A DNA stretch of 64,000 nucleotides, taken from assembly GCF_014805625.2 (NCBI RefSeq), contig NW_023998414.1:23553015-23617014 (forward strand), in the 5' to 3' direction. Of the stretch, positions 1 to 12,852 are shown in pieces. Numbering within the stretch: position 1 is the stretch's first letter; each line of letters starts with the position of its first letter. Under the pieces are notes generated by a model. The model did not search any database. It had not been told where the DNA came from and was given only the letters and a program-made list of their open reading frames with translations. The DNA is from Glossina fuscipes (Eukaryota > Arthropoda > Insecta > Diptera > Glossinidae). The translations under genes were made by a program, and so were the position numbers.

Positions 1-121
1 ACTACATCAGCACGAACATCATCAACAACTTAATTGTCGCTGTTGTCATCATTATTTAATGTTTAAACTTGCTTGCTATTTATATGTATACACGTTCGCT
101 CGATAATATTATACACATATA

Positions 122-163
<42 letters not shown>

Positions 164-745
164 TATGTTCCTATTTCATAGACGCTTCTGTACATCAACA
201 ACGCAAGATGGCAGCATACTAATTTCGATAAGCCTTTCGTTACATTCGCAAGAACATATTCGTAATTTCGCATGCCACGATTCAGTAATGTCTGCGTGAC
301 AATCGATTTTCTTATTTTTATATTTAACCATTCATAGCAAAAATAATATCAAAAAATTTGCCTTCAAATCAGCAAATAGTAAAGGTTTTTTACAATGTAT
401 ACCCATGTTACTCCAGATGACCGACTAAATATTTATGGTATGTATAGCTATACACATTATAAAAGCTATATATTCTTGTTCACAGTAAATAACAAAATCG
501 ACCTATCGATGACTATTTGCCGGAAATTCGGACGATGACATGAAAAACTTCCAGATTTTTGCCTTTCATTCGCATTGGAAAGATCAAAAATTGGCTAACT
601 TGATAGGAGAATCCGCTGTAATTATCAAGTAAATCAACTTGAAATTTTTTTTATTCCTCACTACAATTTCAAGTAGATTATATGGGCCGATGGAGGAAAT
701 TTTACGAAATTTATAATAAGCAAGAAAAACATTGAAATTAAGAAG
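1..745. other. Intergenic A/T-rich DNA with a (TA)n run
   Basis: No gene is visible. A (TA)n microsatellite occupies about 117-158. The reading frames here only translate the repeat and show no protein similarity I recognise. Confidence 0.7.
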
Positions 746-1691
746 TGCTTGCATTCATTTTGATCAAGTATCAATGTACACAAAGGTGTACATAAAATAA
801 CCGGTTCTCACTTAGTAGTATTGAGTTCAATGTATACAGACGCTAATCATGGAACGCTCAAAATTCATTAGAGTGGTCACTTGATTTGAAGAAACCTGCT
901 ACCGTAGTCCATCAAACACTTTTAGAAGACAGTGCTGTTAGAAAAAAGCGGCTCCAGCATAACCTAATTATTGGCTTTGGTTTCGACAATGTAAAAGTCA
1001 ACAAGAACCAACAATGTTCGAAGATAATGATTTGCAAGGCTTATTGGACGAAAACCCAGCCCAAACTCTCAAAAAACTAATGCTTAGCAGTGAATGAATC
1101 GACTGTTTCTAGAAGTTTACATGGAATGGAAAAGATCTAGCAAGCAGGGAAAATGGCTACAACACGAATTAGGTGTAAATGCCATTTGGAACCGTTTCAA
1201 CATTGCGGTTTCATTGCTTACAAGGCAAAAAAAGAAGAGCTTTCTATGACTGGCGATGAAAAGTGGGTCTACTGCAACAATTCTAACCACAAAAAGTCCT
1301 GGATTGGTCCTGGAGAGGCACGGCAGCGTAATATATGTTGACATAAAATTTCTCTAGTCTAGTGTGTTACGAGCTGCTCAAACCGAATGAAACTATTACG
1401 GCGCGTGTCTACCGATGTCAATTGAACAAATTAAACGATGTATTACTGCAAAAACGATCAGCAGTAGCGGCCTTGTGTGGCAATGCTCGGCCAGACGTTG
1501 CAAGAGTTGTCAAGGATGTATTGTTGCTGCTCGAATGACAAGTTCTGACGAAACCGGCGCTCCCACTACTCACTCGACATACCGCCTTCTGATTAGCGCT
1601 TGTCCAGATCGATGCAACATGGCTTGGATGGCACGCGGGCATATGTCGATGATTGAAGAAGTGAAAAAATGATCAATACAGATGCCAGCAT
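746..1691 (+). mobile_element. Decayed mariner transposon, copy 1
   Basis: A mariner-type (IS630/Tc1/mariner superfamily) DNA transposon remnant of about 0.95 kb; intact relatives are about 1.3 kb. The left end reads TGCTTGCATTCATTTTGATC, and the right end is its imperfect inverted copy (reverse complement TGCTGGCATCTGTATTGATC), so both terminal inverted repeats survive. Inside, the frame at 1153-1341 encodes TGDEKWVYCNNSNHKKSW, matching the mariner block around the first catalytic aspartate, which is retained. The frame at 1415-1672 resumes at the YRCQLNKL and NARPDVARVVK region. The last catalytic aspartate (usual PDxAPSDY block) cannot be read intact. Frames are broken by stops and an N-terminal deletion, so no transposase can be made. 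The first segment (about 770-960) is closely related to copies at 7488, 21859, 53615 and 56445. Confidence 0.85.
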
Positions 1692-2984
1692 CTAATATAA
1701 TATTAATAATAACTCAACTTTAAGCTGGACTAGCTTGTCGGCGATATTTAATAACTGTCAGATAGAGGGACACTATTGCCACCCAATGCAAAATATAACA
1801 TAACAAAGGATTTGATTGTCTAGTCAAAATTTCAAGTTATCGTGAGTTCTATTCTATGCACAGGCCGGCAGCCAGATTGCCATTATTATGCTGCGCTATA
1901 CCTTTTGGGTCACTAAAATTTCAAAAATCTCTTATATCTTCTAGAATTTCACCGCAAAATTATTCAGAATACAACTATGCAATTTCAGGAATTCCTCTCT
2001 ACCTTGACTTCACGCTATGCAAACGATTACACTTTGAAAACAAGTGAAAGTGGTTTTGGAAATGTCAAACTTATCAAATATGAATGGATATATTCCCCAT
2101 ATACATAAATTGGCTTTGATCAGAAGCGTAGGGAGAACTATTCAATGATCGAAGCTCTTACTGAAATCTCTTTTGCATTTGTTTTGTGCATATTATTATC
2201 ATTCTACGAGAGAGCAACATTCCCATCTTTTCTCAGTTTAACGTATGCGTTACTCTCTCTTTCTCACAAAAGAATTTAATTAGTGCATGTATATGTCGCT
2301 TGGTTCTCATATCCACTCAGACTTTTACATAGAAAACAATGATTTAGATATTGACAGAAAATCGTAAGTAATTATATCTCAATAACTATGTAACTACGTG
2401 TATTTCTTCTTCATTTTTCAACTCTCCAGAACTATACGTATGTCACACTAATAGGAGAGAAGGTAGTCGTCATAAGTGAATCGGGAAATTTGTTCAAATT
2501 TTTCAATTCAATGAAATTTTAACTTGCATACACTGCATAGGGTACGCAATGTCTTTCTGCGTTAGTATTGCAATTGAAACAAAAAATTTTATTCAAATCA
2601 ATGCACACGCACACCTACGAATACGCATGCTGTTCAGCTTCTCTAACACTCTATACAGAAAACTGACATAACTTTTTATGCGTAGTGAAGGGTTTTTAAT
2701 TTCCAAAAAAAAAAAAAATAAATAAATAAATAAATAAATATAAACGCTTCGTTAACTTTAAAGGCATAATTAAATAACTCAATCTCATGCTAACAAGCAA
2801 ATTTTCAAATAAATGAAACTTTCATTTTAATAATAGTAACTTTTAGCAAAAATAAAATATCAAATTTGTACAATTTTTGTACTCTACAACACATGCATTA
2901 CAGGGCATACAAGGCATGTGCGAATATGTGTACAGCATTCAAAAGGACTTAAGATAGGCTTACCTTCTATTAAATTGATTGGTG
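1692..2984. other. Intergenic DNA, no gene seen
   Basis: Unique-looking A/T-rich sequence without a protein-like frame. An A-run with (AAAT)n lies at about 2706-2741. No transposon end was recognised. Confidence 0.55.
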
Positions 2985-3644
2985 CAGAACCATTTTCTCA
3001 ATGATTTTGTAAAACGATTTAACCTTGTCTGTCCGTCTGTCCATGTATATCTATATTCAATCTACAACGTGCAAATTTTTTAAGTATTTTGAGGGAAAAT
3101 TTAATACACTAAATTGTCTTGACCTAAGGACGAAGTGATTTGAAAATGGATCAATTCGAAACACTTTTGCAACTCTCCCATATCTAAAATCGTTGTATAA
3201 AAAAAAAAAAAGGCTTTGATAATTTTCAAATTTTTCGGCATTCTATTCAATTTCGACTCCCTACTCTATGTTGTGAACCCCACCCAAAAGAAAGATTTTC
3301 GTGAAAAATACGCTTTTATGTAATTTTGACCAATTTTTTTTTTTTTTTTTTAGCCTTCCCGATAAATGGATTCTCCTGAAAACTGAATCCTTATGTGGGC
3401 AGAAGGTTCCAAAACATTTTTAACATTTTATAACGAAAATTGACAGAAAGTTATCCGGCAGAGAAATTTACCAACAATACCTTAGGACTTCGTCCATTTT
3501 TCGGACCTGATGCCATGAGAACTGCGCTTTTGGGGTGAAAGTAAGATGCACTTTATCGTGAATATAAATCGAGAATTATACTAAGCGACATTGTGTGGGG
3601 TATTTAAAGAACAGCATTGCCCAAATATAACGTCTATTCTTGTT
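2985..3644 (-). mobile_element. DINE-1/mini-me-like element, family 2, minus orientation
   Basis: One side carries a GTCY-type tract (TTGTCTGTCCGTCTGTCC). The other ends in GGGGTATTTAAAGAACAGC, a short palindromic zone and TATTCTTGTTT. This is the end pattern (palindrome, about 10-15 A/T bases, then TTCTTACTTGT) shared with copies ending at 10388 and 14292. There is no coding capacity. DINE-1 (INE-1) and mini-me elements of flies are non-autonomous, Helentron-related elements with a GTCY tract and a terminal hairpin. Assignment to that group is by architecture, not by a database search. Confidence 0.5.
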
Positions 3645-4007
3645 TACCATTATTTTCGTTTCCTCAATTAAATAAAATTAAATGAAAACATACCAATCGA
3701 ACAATATTGGAAAAGTAGAAAAAGTTGTAATGTTATGTTTGATCACAGCTCCTCTTAGCCAATTTAGCAAACGCTCATATTATCTTCTAATACGTGCCTG
3801 AGGTAATAGGTAAACAATTTTCGTTGTGCACAGATTACGATCCTTTTGAACAAAAGTTTCAGAATTTCACATTGATTATTGCAGAGAAATCTGAAATTTT
3901 ACATCAAAAAATTATACATTTAATAGGTTTAGCCATTGTAACTACTTGTGTCTTTGAGCTTGATATAGAATATTAACTTTAACAAATTCATCCGCGAATA
4001 ATCATAT
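3645..4007. other. Intergenic spacer
   Basis: A/T-rich sequence between two DINE-like elements. No recognisable gene or repeat end. Confidence 0.5.
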
Positions 4008-4788
4008 ACAAGTAAGAAAATTGTGTTCAAGTGTAACCGAATTTTTTGTATTAGACAAAATAAAGAAAGGATTTTTTTATGCTTTATAATATGATATGGG
4101 CGTGGCTGAATTTTTCTATAGTATGTAAGCTATACATTGAAATGAAGCTATCGACCTCAAATGTGGCAGAAACCTTGGAAGCTCTTGCACGCAGGTAGAT
4201 AGTGAAAATGGACACGCCTACAATACTGCATAAAGTGAGAACATCTCAGTTTTTTTAAGGAATAGAAAAAATTGATTTTTGCTCGGTACTCATCAATTAG
4301 AGCAGATAGATCAAGAAAACTTTGAACGTATATTCTATGAGCGATGTTGTAGTACCTCTAAATTACCTCTTGTACTACCGCTGAGAAACAAGCCTCAAAA
4401 ACCTCTTTAAAGTATAGAAATTCTTGGCGAGTTTCAAATTCGGAATGCACTTGAACATATTGGTCTGTCCCTCTGTCCGTGTTCTCAACTGTATAGCACC
4501 TGTTCACAAAAAGAAGCTAACGCCTACAAATTTGCAAATGGTTCCGACAATGGCTCAAGAAGGTCAAAGAAGACGCCTACAACGTTCATACGTCTGTACA
4601 ACCAAAACTGAGAACACCTTTGCTATCCGTGTCCAAGAAGTTGTTCTATAAAAATTATAAAAGTCAGTCACGCCCTCCCAGTATTTTGGAGTATATATAT
4701 ATATATATTTTGTTTTTTTTTTCAAACTTTCATAGGGTAACGGTGATGGGTATAAAAGATTCGTTCGCGTATACTTTTTTAAACTTGT
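4008..4788. mobile_element. DINE-1/mini-me-like element, family 1, both ends present
   Basis: It starts with ACAAGTAAGAAAATTG and ends ...GGTGATGGGTATAAAAGATTCG...AAACTTGT, so the two outer ends are inverted copies. Just inside each end is a matching 'gggcgtggct' / 'agtcacgccc' block. The interior carries the family signature GAAGCTATCGACCTCAAA, 'GCTCTTGCACGCAG', 'GGACACGCCTACAATACTGC' and the GTCTGTCCCTCTGTCCGTG tract, which recur in the copies at 14300, 37356, 47893 and 50275. It has no protein-coding frame of note. Confidence 0.6.
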
Positions 4789-4811
4789 TAGTATCATTAT
4801 TTTAATTTATT

Positions 4812-4970
4812 TAGGCCTGAGTGATCGAGTAGGCAAAGAGTGGTAGGGTCAAATCTCAAGTGCGGTAGTGTTTTCAATAAAGCCGCTGGCCTTAGATGCT
4901 AGTGCTGGCTACACGGCTAATTGAGTTGTTTTAATAAAGGTTTATATTTTATTGTTATTATTTTCTCCAG
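4812..4970 (+). repeat. tRNA-derived SINE, copy 1
   Basis: The segment GGCCTGAGTGATCGAGTAGG followed by GGGTCAAATCTCAAGTGCGG resembles a degenerate pol III A box and B box of a tRNA-like head. The body 'TTCAATAAAGCCGCTGGCC' and 'TTAGATGCTAGTGCT' matches the minus-strand copy at 46803-46960. It ends in a TTA/TTG-rich tail. It abuts a non-LTR retrotransposon fragment lying on the opposite strand. Confidence 0.6.
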
Positions 4971-5600
4971 GCACTTTTAAGGTGTTCATAGCATAAGTCG
5001 CATCGAAAACGAGCCTTCGAAAATTGCAAATAGAGATCCATTGTTGTGCTATATCACTAAACCGTATGCTTATAAATACTTCAATCTTGATTTTCTCGAT
5101 ATTATTTGGATATGTTAACGGAACAAAATTAGGATTAGCATGTGGGTAGGGTAGGATTGTCTTCGTCAATTTCTCTTTGATTTTTTTTTTCAATCTTATC
5201 CATTGCATGATTTGGCTGCTAAATCTGTTCGCTCATTTCCCCACAGACCAACATCACTCATATACCCAAAAGTTTACAATTTCGTTTTGTTCGTAAGCGC
5301 CAACGGTTTCCCTTACTCTGTTAACAGTGTTCCTGTTGGAACTTAAAGAGATCGAGATCAGTTTTATGACCGATCACCTAACTGTGATGATAACCGATTT
5401 TAGTTTAATTTTGCGAGCAAATCTCTTGGCTTGAAGAATAGTTACTGTTTTGGTTATAGACGTCGAAAGGCTTTCGTGTATAGGATATGATTAGCCTGCA
5501 CTTGCCCTCTAGCATCTACTTCTGCTTAGATAGGAAACAAGTTGTCAGTTTTTGAACCGTCAATAAAAAGAAGATGCCATTCATTATTTTTCAAAAAGTC
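4965..5600 (-). mobile_element. Non-LTR retrotransposon fragment, RNase H region
   Basis: Read on the minus strand, the segment just below 5600 encodes NEWHLLFIDGSKTD, matching the RNase H opening motif (TDGSKT) of I/LOA/R1-type non-LTR retrotransposons. It continues through frameshifts to an SNRNTVNRVRETVGAYEQNE stretch, the region that normally precedes the WVPGHSGxxGNExAD block; here it degenerates to NFWVYE. The C-terminal tail continues to about 4965. Several stops and frame changes show it is dead. The reverse transcriptase part is absent. Clade placement is approximate. Confidence 0.6.
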
Positions 5601-7487
5601 AGTTTTCTTCGCTATTAGTTTTCTAAAGAGAAAATTTGGCGTAAATTAACTAATTTTTTATATAACATACAATAATATTACCTTTGCATTGGGTCGAAAA
5701 GTTCTTGTCGACTACCTGAACGATGTCATACGTCGCAGGGAATACGAGTTTTTTCATACTAGACCTTAAGATAACCTTCTTGAAGACTTCTAGTGAATAT
5801 TTGCTATAGCAAAAGAAACATACGCATGTTGCCTGCAACTGTTCATTTAAATGTTCTTCATATCTCTTTTATATCTGATTGCAAACAGGTTTATACAAGC
5901 GTCGCGAGTTCCACTTTTTATACTTCAATATTTAAATAATGTGAGAATTTCGACACCAGAGGCACTGAACGGGCAAGCAGTTGTGACAGATGAACTATTA
6001 GAACCCGAGTTAATATGCAGATCAATACAATAGATCTATATACGCCTTATTGGACCTCATCTTGGCACGCTATAAGCCAAACGATGTAACGCACAATGCC
6101 GTATAGAATAGTAAAACAGTAACAGCAAAATTTTTCTACTTTTCTTCAATAATTATCTGATTTGACAAAATGACGCTAAATTACGATCTGTTACGTAGTT
6201 AAAGTGTATTCTATCAAGTGTAGGCTTTAAAATGGTAAAATTGTTCACGAAACATGATAATTTAAGTGGAGAATTTTCTTCTGTCATCAGCCATTAGAAC
6301 ACAATTTTAATATTGGCAACACCACCGCTCTTACGGCCATATCTTGTACATTTATTATAAAAATAAAAAAGAAAAGAACAAAAAATTGAAGAAGGAAAAC
6401 AATACAAAAAGAGTACATTTTCACTCACTGCAATTCTTTGAAGATAATGTTGACGACCGTAATGGCAATTACGATTATGGGTTACGGGTGTTAACTGCTT
6501 AGAGAAAGAGAAGAGTCCTCCATGTCTTGTCTCTAGCATAGAAAATCTCTTTTGCGCATTTTTATCTACGTCCAAATATTTCACTCTTATGTTGCTTCGT
6601 CTCTGTTAACTGCTTGTCAACGCAGAAAGCAGAATATCTTTTAAAGCATACAAATTTTAGAAACATACATATATGTATACATTTGTATAACGTCTTTAGC
6701 CATCTAACAATGTCACAATATCTTATCCTTTGTTGTGTGCTGTTGTCCCTTAACTGTATATTAGTGCTAGTGTATATAATGTTCATGAAAATATTTGCAG
6801 GAAATTCTTTTCATGTAAATGTCTGAAATGCTGCAAATACTGATTGGAAATATTTCTTAACAAATTTTGATTTGAATTTTTTTTTTTCTTAACGAGCATC
6901 TAAAAATTTCACGTATTTCGCACAAAGAAAATGTTTTACAAATAAAAACAAAAACAATTCTTCTTCAAATTAAACATAAGTCTTTAGATAACATTTGTAG
7001 GTAAATTTGGTTCAGAAGAAGAACATCAAATGACTTCAACATTGACATAAGGAAATGCCTCCTAATGGGATATATACGCTTGCGGGGAAGTATATCAAAC
7101 GAGCTAAAAACGTACATACGATTTATCACATATTTATACAGCATATAAATAATGGCAATAATCGTGTTCCTAGTTGTGTTAATAGCCAGATATCCTTTAA
7201 AAATTACAATAGCGAACTTGTCATATTTTGCCTTACGGCAAAGAATTAGAGAGGGCATTACTTCAGATTAGATTTCCTATTCTGCTTTTTCGGCGTCTGC
7301 AAGTAAACACTAAAAATATCGTAAAGACTTCTTTTTCTTTTTTTTTTTATAAACTAATCGAGGCGTATTTTTGCAGCGATCTCTTAAATGGTTGTCTTCA
7401 TAAGCAACTTTTGATGTTTGCTGCATTGATGTTAAGAAATCAACTTTGAGAAGTCAAATATTGCTTACAATCTCTCAAAAATATAGT
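5601..7487. other. Intergenic DNA, no gene seen
   Basis: Several short open frames occur, but none has recognisable domains, consistent length or low-degeneracy codon structure. No transposon ends were recognised. Confidence 0.5.
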
Positions 7488-8359
7488 TGCTTGCATGTAT
7501 TTTAATCGCTTTTTCACTTTAAAATTACATTTATTGAGAAAAATTGTTACAACAATACAACAAGTTTCTCCCATCTTTCTGGCCACATGGCGGCACCGTG
7601 TCGAGAGAACGACATTGGCTTGGCGGCATGCCCATCCGAACAAGTGATAATTACAAGGCCCTATGTCTGGTAAGTATACTGGGTGCAGCAGAGCTTCTCA
7701 TTCGAGCTGTAATAGTGTATTCTTGACAACCGAGCGTTGCAAAAGCATGATATCGCATACGTAATCGACAATCAATTTGTTCAATTGACATCGGTAGACA
7801 TCTGCAATAGCCGTTTCATTCGGTCTCATGCGCCACAAAAAACTTTTCTTTCTGGGTGGCAAGCAAATGAAACCGAATTGTTGAAATGTTGCTCTCACTC
7901 GGTTCGTATGGTAGTCATTTTTCCTCCTTTTTGATCACATGTAAACATCTAGAAAGAGCTAGTTCATCAAATGCTTAACTGATGCAAAGTTCTTTGAAGG
8001 GTTTGAGCTAGATTTTCGTCTAAAAAGTCTTTCAATTCATTGTCTTTCCAGGCTGTTCTTTGTCATTCACATCGAACTCATCACTTTTAAACTGTTGAAG
8101 TCAAAATCGATTATTAGAATACGATGGATTAGCATTACCATAGGCTAGCAAATCAAACAACACAAGTAATGAATTTCAAACTTTCCACGATTAGTGTCTG
8201 CATACATTGAATAACTCGATATTATTCAATGTAAGGCTGTTGTTTTATATAGCGAAAGGTTAAAATCATCGAACTGAATTTTTGTGCAGATTGATATTTT
8301 GCATTACTTTACCATCTCCAGCAATAGATATCGCTGATCAAAATGCACGCATGCAAGCA
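7488..8359 (-). mobile_element. Decayed mariner transposon, copy 2
   Basis: Both ends are present. The plus-strand left end TGCTTGCATGTATTTTAATC is the inverted partner of the right end (reverse complement TGCTTGCATGCGTGCATTTT). On the minus strand, the fragments MRPNETAIADVYRCQLNKL and LLHPVYLPDIGPCNYHLF are mariner blocks. The last aspartate of the catalytic triad (usual PDIAPSDYHLF) is replaced by asparagine in PCNYHLF. The C-terminal frame runs down to about 7500 (MGETCC...FLNKCNFKVKK). About 870 bp remain. The 5' part (about 8170-8350) aligns with the 5' parts of copies 3 and 5. Confidence 0.8.
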
Positions 8360-9519
8360 TGTTATAATGCAAAAAAATGTTATAATTAATTTTTATTATT
8401 CTTAACACGTATTAAGTTTAATAGAATGGACCTTTTGTTATCTAGTATTAATCATAATATGATGATATGCTCTTAAGTTACTACTACTCTTAAGCAGTGA
8501 GTATATACATATATATTTTACAAAGCATTAAAAAGGTTATTCACACAAATACACTTATTAGCATCGACGAAATTCGTATATCAATCTCCAATATATATAA
8601 GTACAGGAACATGTGTACATTTGGTTACTCATTTTAAACTTTTACTCTTTTCAAAGATTTTCTTATATATTTTGTAATATCAAGCTAACCCTCTTATTAT
8701 GCTTTTTTAGTTTAAAAAATTCATTTGTTTCGAATGAAAGCATAACCTCTTTACAAGCCCACAATTTTCCATTCAGTTTATGCCCGAGTTGAGCCTTTTC
8801 CTGATTTATTATTATTATTTACCATCTGCGGTGATTGTATTAAATCCTACATATAGACAATGCACTAAAAATAGGTAGATGTAAAGGATTGCAGATTTCT
8901 AAAGGCAAAGCTTTCCCTTTCTTTCACTTTCATTTATTTACGTGAAGTGAATTATAATAGAGTTATCTTGAAATATGGATATGCATAATGAACGTTTGTC
9001 CGTAAATTTGTTAAGAGAGTTGTACGAGTTTGAATGCATTTTTCCTATGCCTTCTGCCGAATACTAAGAGCATATTAACTTATTCGAGTCGTTTGCAACA
9101 TTTTTGCAACGACAGCGCCTTCTGAATACATCCACAATTGACTTTACAATAGCAAAAAAGAAGGACATTTTTTAGAGCAATGAAATTATTTGTAGAACAC
9201 CGTTCATAGTAATTTCCATGCATTTTTAATATGCACGGCTCAGAAAAACGACTCAAAAAATGAATGAGTGAATTTTTTTTCTTAAAAAATATATTCTTTT
9301 CCCTGCAGAACTCAACAAATCCCCGTATCAAGTAGAAAAGAATGAATATGAATATGAGCACAAAGTTATTTGGCGATTAGCAGTTATCTTTTTTATAAGA
9401 TCCGTACCATTGTCACTGTACATTTAACAGATGATTCACACCATTTGGTTTGTATTGTCTATGTGTTAGTACTGGAATAATATAAATAAATAAATTTATA
9501 TTAAATTCGACCAATCTCC
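8360..9519. other. Intergenic DNA, no gene seen
   Basis: A/T-rich sequence with no protein-like frame and no recognised repeat end. Confidence 0.5.
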
Positions 9520-10388
9520 CTATACAACCCTTTATTCTAAAAAGTTGTATGGAAAAAAATTCCAATTTTCAAAATTTTTTGACAAAAGTGGCTAAGTAAT
9601 AGCATGTCGGCATTCTAAATTGGTGTGAAAGTTCTAGCCCGGCTCCGGCCATTTTTTGAACCACCTCTCATATAATTGGTCCTACGAAAAGTGAATTTTT
9701 GTATGGTAAAAAAGGTCGAATTTTCAGTATTTCATGGTCATTAGCACATTAACAAGGACTGAATTTGGACTATGTACATCTATATTTTGACTTTCACCGC
9801 ATATAAGGATTCTCTTGAACCGTAGACCCTTATAGGCCAAAAATGCCTAATTTCATAACAGTTATTTGACATAAAAATTAAGTGAACCTAATTTGACTTA
9901 TATTGGTCTATTTCTTAGACCCTACTCCGTATAAGATATCCCATTAATATTAATCTCTTCAGAAAAAGGTTTAAAATTTTTAATATTTAATGATGGAAAT
10001 AAGCCGATAGTAGCAATTTACCGCAAAAATTAACGGTAGAGAATTTGAATCACACGGGCCTAATTTTAGAACCTCATATATATAAGGGTTATATAAAAAC
10101 CAAGTCCTTATATAAAAAGTATAGATTCTAGTTTTTTGTGACAAATAATCAAATTTTTGGGAACTAAATTAAGTTTTCTAAATTTAGATCAGGTCATATA
10201 ATGTTAGGAGCATCCTCCAATATGTGGGCTTTCATGAAACGTACGGCATTGCTTGAAAATAATTACAATTATAATAATTTTTGCTATATGACTCCCAGAA
10301 CCAGCGAATAATTGTACTAGGGGATACAGGGGATTAGTATAGGATAATGAAAGGTCGGACATGCCCGACTATAATGTTCTTACTTGTT
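9520..10388 (-). mobile_element. DINE-1/mini-me-like element, family 2, with perfect-type end hairpin
   Basis: The right end is diagnostic: hairpin GTCGGACATGCCCGAC at 10354-10369, then TATAATGTTC, then TTACTTGT. The body is A/T-rich with phrases such as 'TTGACATAAAAATTAAGTG' that reappear, inverted, in the element at 41125-42210. The outer left end is not clear. There is no coding frame. Confidence 0.55.
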
Positions 10389-10883
10389 TTTTTCTTTTTT
10401 AAAGATGATTTCTTAAGGTATGTTTTACCTTTACTACTCCTAAACGCATGTATAAGCGCAGGTAAAGTTTGTTTTTATGCTTGCTGAAGTACAGTTTATC
10501 GGTTGAGCAGCGCTTCCATTGTTAGGTCGATATCAAAACACGAACCCCTTCCTCGGTAGCTTCAAAACGGTATTCGTTCTTTATACGTGGAATTCTTATG
10601 AGAGAGGGGCGGGAAGTTATAGTGGCAATAATTTTGATACCCATTTTGTAACTCTTTTTCACACTAAAGCCGTATTCTCATCCAAATATACGTTCGATAA
10701 ATATTTTTCGCCATAATAGAAATTGTTAGACAAATGCCATGGTGTATTATATATATCCATAATTCTAGCTCATGAGAAATTTAAATAGAATAACACGAGA
10801 TGGAACTCCAATTTAAATCTCAATACATTTTGGAGCATACGGCATGTTATGTACGCCTACTTTCTTCCACTTCCTTTTAAACA

Positions 10884-10889
<6 letters not shown>

Positions 10890-10926
<37 letters not shown>

Positions 10927-11010
10927 TCTCTTTCTCTCTCTCTCTGTCAATTTCCGTTTCTGTCTCTTTCTCCCTCTCAAACTCCATCTATTTCTCTCTT
11001 TCTCTCTCTT
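10890..11010. repeat. (CT)n / (CTTT)n tract
   Basis: Pure CT repeat from about 10890 to 10919, then an imperfect CT/CTTT tract. The serine/leucine-rich frame across it is only the translation of the repeat. Confidence 0.9.
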
Positions 11011-11487
11011 TTCTTAGTAAACGAAACGTTAACGCTAATAAATACAAAATAATTTCATTTCAATCTATAAGCAGTAACAAAGACGAAACTGGAAAGCAAT
11101 AGATCCTTCAGTTGCTTAATTTCAAACTTATTTATAATAGAAAGGGTATAAAATTTAATGGCAGCTCAGCACTTAACGCAAGTGGTCTGAAACGTTAACA
11201 GCTGCACAAGTAGAATCACAAAATAAACACACACATATATAAATGTACAAACCTATGCACATATATAGCATAAAATAAACTGCTCAAACACTAACGAAGA
11301 GCAAACTGTTTGTTGGAAAACAAATGCCATTCATGGCCAGTGAATTAAATAATTTTACACTAGAGACTTAAAACGGCAAACAAATAAAGCAAGAAAAAGT
11401 AATACGAAGCGAGCAAAAACTGAGAGTTTTGCACAAGAAATTAAATATTAGAACTTTTTTGTAATTAGAACGCAAGTCAGACACCTA

Positions 11488-11548
11488 TACATACATACAT
11501 ACGTACGTACATACATATATACGTACATACATATATACGTACATATAT
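11488..11548. repeat. (CATA)n / (CGTA)n microsatellite
   Basis: Alternating CATA and CGTA tetranucleotides, including a local palindromic 'acgtacgtac'. Confidence 0.85.
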
Positions 11549-11589
11549 TGGGATCATAGCGGAATAAATTCAGCCAACATGTCGAAGCT

Positions 11590-12730
11590 TAAATAAGAAG
11601 AAAGTACACCGAGGTCTGACGGGATCCCAAACGAGATAATGCAACTGAATGGTAACGTTTAGCCGGATCTACTCAGTGATACGTGCCTCGAGATTAACAC
11701 CTTCTCAGTACTGCGGAAAAAAGCAACTTCTGGTCTTGTTACAAAAACCCGATAAGTCGTGACATAACCTATCCTCTTGCAAACCTCTCTGTTCTCTGGT
11801 TAACATAGGCAAACTCTTAGAAATATTATTGCTATTGAGATTAGAAAACGATCTAGAAAACTAACTACTTTCATAATAAAAGTTTACTGTACAATGTCGA
11901 TGATTTGCGGAACATATTAAAGAGGCTACGGATAAAATCCTGGCAACTGGAACCACCTTGTGAAAAATGATGTCAAACATGAACGGAGCAAAGCAAGCAA
12001 TGCGAAAACTTATATGCATTACAGCCTACGCGCAATTGATTTACGCCACCCCCATTTAGGCAGAGAAAGTACTGCAAAGTAAATATCCCGTACGAAAGTT
12101 AGAAGCTGTTCAACGAGCGCGTACGCTCAGACTTTTATCAGTCTCCCGCACGGTCTCAACGTCAGCTGAAGCAGTGCTGGCAGGCATGTTACCTATCGAG
12201 CAGCTGCTTAAGATCCTGTTCTATATCTACAACGCAAAGAACCAAACAAGAACAATGAAAGAAAGCGCCACCGATATCCGCAAAGTTGATGGAATGGCAA
12301 CAAGGATATGAGGTAGACCTACATCCTCAACTCAAATCTTGAACAATGGGTGAAGAGCAATGAGTTTTTTCTTATCGAAAGCTTTAATTGGCCATGGAAA
12401 TTTCGGGACTTATTAGCGCTGCCTCCGCCTACGAGCGAGTAGCACATGCAACCGTGCCAAAGCATGACGACGTGCAGCAAACTGTTTTCACGTGTCCGTG
12501 TAACCTGGTAGCGGTTGTGCTGACGAATAAATAAAGATGGAAGAAATGCGCCAGTTTTTGCACAAGATATTTCGAGAGGGCGACATTCAAACTCCTAATC
12601 TTATGCGAGGACGGGGGAGGCAGAATGATATACTGACGACCAAAAAATTCGCAAGGGTCCATCTCGAGGTAATGCAAAAGCGATTCCGGAATGGACTTTT
12701 ACCACAGTGTAGGGCCAATCGTTGACAGTG
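11590..12730 (+). mobile_element. R1/Jockey-group non-LTR retrotransposon remnant
   Basis: At about 11610 the frame reads as IPNEIMQ, the reverse-transcriptase opening block (GPDGIPNE). It is followed by a degenerate SDTCLEINTFSVLRKK...LVTKTR and LANLSVLWLT region that mirrors the 'LPKxGKPxxxPSSYRPLCLLxTxGK' block. A deletion then removes the central catalytic part. Around 11970-12230 the frame MSNMNGAKQAMRKLICITAY ... VRKLEAVQRARTLRLLSVSR TVSTSAEAVLAGMLPIEQLL is an excellent match to the post-RT region of R1-clade elements. At 12440-12500 a CPC-type segment (VQQTVFTCP) matches the C-terminal zinc-knuckle block. Many stops and shifts show the element is dead. Confidence 0.8.
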
Positions 12731-12768
12731 CGCTTCGACTACGTTCAGAAAAAGGAGCGAACATACAC

Positions 12769-12811
12769 ACATACATACATACGTGCATATATAACCCTAA
12801 GCATACACACC

Positions 12812-12851
<40 letters not shown>
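12769..12851. repeat. (CATA)n and (TA)n microsatellite
   Basis: Degenerate CATA/CACA tract running into a pure TA run at 12819-12851. Confidence 0.9.

Positions 12852-12852
<1 letters not shown>

Larger units (their letters stand above)
10389..11587. other. Intergenic DNA with microsatellites
   Basis: Contains the CT tract (10890-11010) and the ACAT/ACGT tract (11488-11548), listed separately. Otherwise A/T-rich without a recognisable gene. Confidence 0.5.
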